Shown here: positions 59,111-64,000 of the stretch, piece by piece | Position numbering within the stretch: position 1 is the first letter of the stretch | How the letters are laid out: every line of letters starts with the position of its first letter | Assembly: GCA_008638375.1 (NCBI GenBank) | Contig: CM018041.1 | Span: 7,431,501-7,495,500 of the forward strand | Source of the DNA: Nyssa sinensis | Lineage: Eukaryota > Streptophyta > Magnoliopsida > Cornales > Nyssaceae | Reading direction: 5' to 3' | Length of the DNA: 64,000 nucleotides | Made by a program: the position numbers and the translations under genes | The notes under the pieces: model-generated | The model's database searches: none | Seen by the model: only the letters and a program-made list of their open reading frames with translations | What the model was told of the DNA's origin: nothing

Positions 59111-60633
59111 ATTTTAACACTAAAAGATAATAGCAAACATTCATTTCATAATCTAATTTAGAAGTTGACTTTCTAAAAAAAAAGGTATATCATACTTATT
59201 TTTTCCTTAGAATCTAATAATTATTTGCCTTCAATATCTTTTATCTTTCTAAAATTACATTATCTTTCTTATTAGTTTTGTTGCACAAATATGATTAATT
59301 AAAAATTATGAATTTACAACTTTACCCTTATATTTTATAACAGTTTTATACAATAAAAACAACTCAGTAAATATCAACTAACTCATTAAAAACATATATA
59401 TACACACATATTCATAGTCTTAATTTGTCTACTTTCACCGGTTAGCCATCGCCGCCAAGTGCCCTCCACCTAAACCCATGCGTCACCTTTCAGCAATGCA
59501 CTCTCTTTTGACCCAGCACCATCTCCTTAATCTACCACCACCTAAGGGTTGGAAATTTTCGATCACTTTCACAAATTATAATATGCATCAATGCAAATAT
59601 TACATAATTAAATTAAATTAAAAAAATATTTCAAAAGATTAATAGTATATAAAAATAATATTTGAATATAATTAATAGACATATTACGTAATTGAATGAA
59701 ATTAAAAGAATATTTCAAAAGTCTCGTCAGTTGTGGGACGAAGTCTTCTAGAGGCTCTAGTGGGTCAAAGGTGATGTCTTCTTTGAGTTTGAAGCTGTTG
59801 AAGAAGCTATTATCAATGTCGTCGAAGGATGAAGTTTGAAGGGATTAAATTTGTCTAGGTTTGAGAGGATGGAGAGAAAATGATGTGAAGATTTGGGGAT
59901 GGGGTGTAGAAGATAGTGAAGAAAGAAAGGAGGGTATACGGAGGGGAGAATAATGAAATGTGCATATGAAGAGAGAAGAGAAGTTAGAAAGGGAAGTTGC
60001 AGGGGGTAACCATGGATGAGGATAGGAGGATGATGGTTACTGAAGAATATAAGGATGGAGATGGAGATTATAAGGATCCCTTATTAATGATAATTTTATT
60101 ATTTAACAGTGTCACAAGATTATTTTTATTTAGTGTGATTAAAAATATTTATTTTATAAAATAAATATTTTATTATTTTTTTTAAATATTCAGATAATTT
60201 AATTTAATTAAATAATTTTTATTTTATTTTATTTTATAAAACAATCATTTCATTTATTCATAGCATTAACATGAGCAACATCACGAGGAAATTAACGACC
60301 GAACCACCGGAGCTAGTCTCTTTTATGCAGTTGACATCCACATTTGTGGTCCCCACTTTGTATCAAAATTGACAATTGATCAATCATGACTTGATCATCG
60401 AACGGCTGTTGCTCGTTGTCCGTTTCACCAAGCGTTCTCTTTAGGTTTGGACCGTTTGGTTCTTAGGTGTGTGATGCGACACACAAAAAAATCTCTGTAA
60501 CAACTCCTACACCGTCAGATCATGAACACGCATCCCAAAAGACGATGCTCCTGCCTGATGCATCCGCTCAACACCTGAGACGAAGAAATTGACGAAAACG
60601 AAAAAACACACAGACATAGCTCGTCGATTCGCC
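59111..60633. other. Intergenic and promoter of the downstream gene
   Basis: AT-rich to about 60240, with a GA-rich patch at 59870-60060 (AGAGAGAAG words). The less AT-rich 60240-60633 leads directly to the ATG at 60634 and should contain its promoter and 5' UTR. No clear TATA box. Confidence 0.4.
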
Positions 60634-60675
60634 ATGTTTGCCAAATTATTTCATAAGGCCACTCAATCTCCTCAG
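60634..60675 (+). CDS. First coding exon, probable tomosyn-like WD40 protein
   Basis: ATG at 60634 opens a 14-codon exon, MFAKLFHKATQSPQ, ending CTCAG|GTAAAT in phase 0. The N-terminus MFAKLF(H/Q)K is what I remember of plant tomosyn-like transducin/WD40 proteins (syntaxin-binding, vesicle traffic), whose first exon is short. No second exon (family pattern LD.R...HYGIP.TAS) was found in the remaining 3.3 kb, so the gene either has a long first intron running out of the window or is cut by the transposon debris. With only 14 residues this is a suggestion. Confidence 0.4.
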
Positions 60676-61964
60676 GTAAATCACACAATTTCTAGTCTTT
60701 TTTTTTTCTTTCTCAGAGATCGCACATGAAAGATTACAAATGTAAATTTTCGTTTTCATCCAACCACAAGAAAAGAAAGGAAATAACAAATTCGTAAAGT
60801 TTAAATTATTTTGCTTCGATTCCAGAAAAAAGAAAAAAGAAGATGTTTTTGTAAGATTAAATTGCGGAGTTACATTGAGTTTTCCAATTATTTTTATGTG
60901 GAATACTAAACAGTGGAATGGAGGATCACTCAAGTTGGTAAAAAGAGTAGTTTACTGAATTTTATTTGATATGATCATCTTTATATACCTTTTCAAGTGA
61001 TTATTTGATATTTGCGCTATTGAGCTACAAGTCATTTTTGCGTCCTCCATCAGAATTAAGTCCACTAGAAGTTGTTACGGAAAGAGAGAAGAAATGAGGA
61101 TTGAACTAATGAGCTCATTGATTTTATTAGATTTATAAGAAAGGGAGACTCAGATAAATATTGAAATTGAATATGAAGTTAGAAACAGATGAACCTCAGG
61201 GCCTCTTTTGTCCACAATCTGCCAAAGGTTTAAAGATTGTGGAAACATCCTCATAGATGAAACTTTTAGAATTTAAGTAATAAGAAAACTTAGAAAGGAA
61301 CTTAAATTTAAAGGAATAATCTAGGCTGTCTAGCTGATATGTTGTTAGGAAATGGTGTTACTTGTAATTACATTGTATGACTAGCCATGACATCCCTGTC
61401 ACGTCCCATAGTCCACTTCCAATGGAGCCACGGTCCATGACTAGCCATGACGTCTTCAGGACAAATGAGTTACACTTTCCAAATTTTTTTCTTTAATTGA
61501 AACAAGTGGAAGCTCAGCATGTGCAATTGATTTGATACAACATTTTACAACTCTAAGCATATTCTTGTTTTTTTTTTTGTTTTCGTTTTTTAAAATTGTA
61601 AACAACTTTAACTTGTATTAATCTGCTTTGAGTACTATGCCATACAATAGTTCAATCTATTATCCAACTACCCAATCTAACTTGTTTTCCATTCATTACC
61701 TTGCTTATCATGGGTCTTTCACAGAATTTCACCCTTTCCGTAGTTTCTCATAACTTGTCATACCCGAAAATATGGGAGAATGGGGTGAGCTTAACTGAAC
61801 TTCGTGAAGAATACTAGTACTTTGTTATGAGTTTTTCCAAATCAAAGAGGTAGAAAAGCTCTGCTTACTGATAAAAAAAAAAAAAAAAACAGGTAGTAAA
61901 CCTCTGCTTGAGTAACAAAATAATTTGAAGCATTTTTACAATACAGCAAAAAACAACAATAGCT
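60676..61964 (+). other. Putative first intron, no further exon seen
   Basis: AT-rich sequence without a recognisable coding exon. ATGACTAGCCATGACRTC occurs twice, at 61377-61394 and 61437-61454, with GTCCA-rich sequence between. Confidence 0.4.
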
Positions 61965-63105
61965 TTTTTATTATTTTTTTCTTGATCAGTGAATGTTATA
62001 TTAACAAAGTGCCCCAGGGAGACGAACCCATTTACAAAAAAAAAAAAAAGGAGAGAAGGCTATTAAAAATCAAAGCCTAAGATCCCCCCAAAAACCTAAG
62101 AAATTGTCTTAAATAAATAGGTATTCTTCTTTAAGTCAAAAGAAAAACTAACACAAAAAATTGTATTTAAACTTCCAAGGAGAAAGTTCAACTACTTTAA
62201 AATTCTCCTGTTCTTTTCTCTCCAAATGCACCATATAATACAAAGTGGTGCCATCTTTTGGGCAAGCTTCAAGTGCTTCCTAACCCGACTGCATCTCTAC
62301 ACCAAAAATACGTCTCTAATTGTTGTTGGTATCATCCAACTACATCCAAAAAGAGATAACACCATACACCACACGTATCTCGCCATCTTGCAATGCATGA
62401 GAAGATGATCAACTGATTCCTTCTCTTCCTTGCATATACAACACTTGCTAGGAAGATGGAATCCTCTCTTTTGCAGATAATATGTGGTAAGAATTTCGCA
62501 TTGCACCACATACTGCTAACCAACAAAAAAATGCAGCTTTATTTGGAATCTTGGATTTTCAAATCAAATGCCATGAAAATGAAACCTCCCTATTTCCCAA
62601 AAAATGCTTGTAGATAGACCGTGCTGTAAAATGTTTGATGCTACTCACCATCCATATCATCAAACACCCCCACCTCCCCTCAAAAGGCATCTATTCAACA
62701 CTTCATAAGACCTTATAAGTCCCTCATTACTCCCCACTACTAACACATAATCCCCCGCCAAGACTTCTTTGTTAGAAGCTATGTTAAACAAATCAGGAAC
62801 TTCTCCTTTAGTAACATATCACAACACAATGGATCCCCCCAAAATTTCACCTTGGACTTCTCCCCTGCTTCAAGACACACTAAACGATTGAAATCCTCCC
62901 TCCCTTTTTGAATTGCTCTCCACAACCCAGACCCTTGAGCCTTTCTCACATCCTCACACCCATATTTTGCAGACACCATGCTCCTCCAAAAAGCTTGATC
63001 TTCCACCGCGAACCTCCACACCCACTTCCCCAAGAAGACTCTATTAAACACCCTTAAGTCTTTGTGACCCAACCCTTCCTCCTCCATAGGCATTTTCACC
63101 ATGTC
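61965..63105 (-). mobile_element. 5'-truncated LINE (L1-type non-LTR retrotransposon)
   Basis: On the minus strand, frames at 63102-62779 and 62509-62297 match the C-terminal part of plant LINE ORF2. They read GLGHKDLRVFNRVFLGKWVW, RFAVEDQAFWRSMVSAKYG and SGLWRAIQKGREDFNRLV, then the zf-RVT domain FHLPSKCCICKEEKESVDHL and LMHCKMARYVWCMVLSLFGC. Fragments ending in LEREENRR-like residues follow. The frames are interrupted and the RT core lies upstream and is missing. The 3' end near 61985-61965 reads ACTGATCAAGAAAAAAATAA on the minus strand, a probable poly-A tail. Confidence 0.8.
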
Positions 63106-63299
63106 TCAAAGATCAAAACTTGCTTTGAAACTAGAACGAAATAACCTAGATTAGGGCTTTGAAAATTAGAACTAAGAGAGAAAAAAAGAAGAGGCAATAG
63201 ATAAAGAAAAGAATGATTTCGGGGGAGAGAGTGCAAAATCTTCTTCCACGTTTCTTTATTATAGAAGAAAATGTGTAGGAGATTAGAGAGGGAGGAGAA

Positions 63300-64000
63300 C
63301 ACGAAGAACTTTCTGCATTGCATAAGGCTAACACATGGGAGTTGGTATCCTTACCTTCTGGTAAGCATGCGGTTGGCTGCAAATGAGTGTATAAGATAAA
63401 GACTAGATTAGATGGCTCTGTGGAATGGTACAAGGCTTGTTTAGTGGCCAAAGGATTCACGTAGGAGTATATTATTGACTATGAGGAGACTTTTGCTCCT
63501 ATTGCCAAGATGGTTACTATCTGCACAGTAATTGCAGTGACTGTTGTTCGTCAGTGGAGTATTTCTCAGATGGATGTCAAGAATGCATTTCTCAATGGGA
63601 CTTGGTTGAAGAAGTTTTCTTGGTTCCTCCACCTGACCTCCTTTATAATTTCGGTGAAGTTTGCAAACTACTAAAGACATTATATGGTCTCAAACAGGCT
63701 CATAAAGCTTGGTTTGACAGGTTTTCTACTGTAATTACTAATTTTTGACTTAGGCTTTCGTCTTTGTGATCATGATTCCGCTCTCTTTCTTCGATTTACT
63801 TCTGTAGGCTGTATTTCTTTTTTACTATATGTTGATGATATGATTTTTACTGGTGATGTTACAGTTAGGATCAGTTTGTTGAAATCACAGTTGCAAACCC
63901 ACTTTGAGATGAAGGATCTGGGACCTCTTCGGTATTTCTTGGGTATTGAGGTTGCCTTTCTCCTTAAGGTTATCTTTCTCTCAGTCCAAGTATGCATCCG
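63300..64000 (+). pseudogene. Ty1/copia reverse transcriptase fragment
   Basis: The order of the RVT_2 domain is clear: NTWELVSLPSGKHAVGCK, then a stop where W is expected, VYKIKTRLDGSVEWYKACLV, AKGFT and a stop, DYEETFAPIAKMVTI, QMDVKNAFLNG, VEEVFLVPPPDL, VCKLLKTLYGLKQAHKAWF, LLYVDDMIFTGD (YVDD catalytic box at about 63829-63840), FEMKDLGPLRYFLGIEV. Several stops and frame changes separate the pieces. It runs off the window end. No LTR is visible here. Confidence 0.88.

Overview
This is nuclear DNA from a flowering plant, most likely a eudicot. The evidence is AT-rich intergenic DNA with many long (AT)n and (AC)n tracts, genes split by GT-AG introns, plant-specific families (TBL acetyltransferase, DOG1 domain, F-box/FBD, clade-B PP2C, NB-ARC) and plant retrotransposons. 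I see no prokaryotic or organellar features, no CRISPR array and no recognisable rRNA or tRNA gene. The species cannot be named from the sequence alone.

Layout. 1-6.5 kb holds repeats, a copia LTR fragment and an NB-ARC resistance-gene relic on the minus strand. 6.58-16.43 kb is one complete Ty3/gypsy (Athila/Tat-like) element with 1,211-bp LTRs, a 5-bp target duplication and a tRNA-Asp primer site. It keeps gag and protease, but most of RT/RNase H and the integrase core are missing, so it is non-autonomous. 16.4-21.3 kb holds a hAT-like MITE, a fold-back element and an RNase H-like remnant. 21.35-23.40 kb is an intact four-exon PP2C of the AP2C type on the minus strand. 24.0-28.1 kb has three fold-back elements and a copia solo LTR. 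28-33.9 kb shows no gene. 33.96-37.84 kb is a five-exon TBL (ESKIMO1/TBL29-like) xylan O-acetyltransferase gene on the minus strand with an apparent frameshift in exon 1. 42.42-43.11 kb is a DOG1-domain gene on the plus strand broken by two stops and a frameshift. 43.37-48.23 kb is an intact four-exon F-box/LRR/FBD gene on the minus strand with a 3.1-kb last intron. 49.92-53.34 kb is a two-exon 2OG-Fe(II)-oxygenase-like gene on the minus strand that lacks the iron-binding histidines. 60.63 kb carries the first coding exon of a probable tomosyn-like WD40 gene on the plus strand, followed by LINE and copia debris to the window end.

The host genes do not form a pathway. They are independent loci in a repeat-rich region. 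The most notable points are the internally deleted but in-frame retroelement, with a 70-bp array of paired near-palindromes in its 3' non-coding part; a family of roughly 300-600-bp fold-back elements with at least six copies; the oxygenase-like protein without its metal site; and lesions in two otherwise well-conserved genes (TBL and DOG1-like). Gene models were built by hand from reading frames and splice sites. All exon phases agree for the PP2C, F-box and oxygenase-like genes, and for the TBL gene apart from its exon-1 shift.
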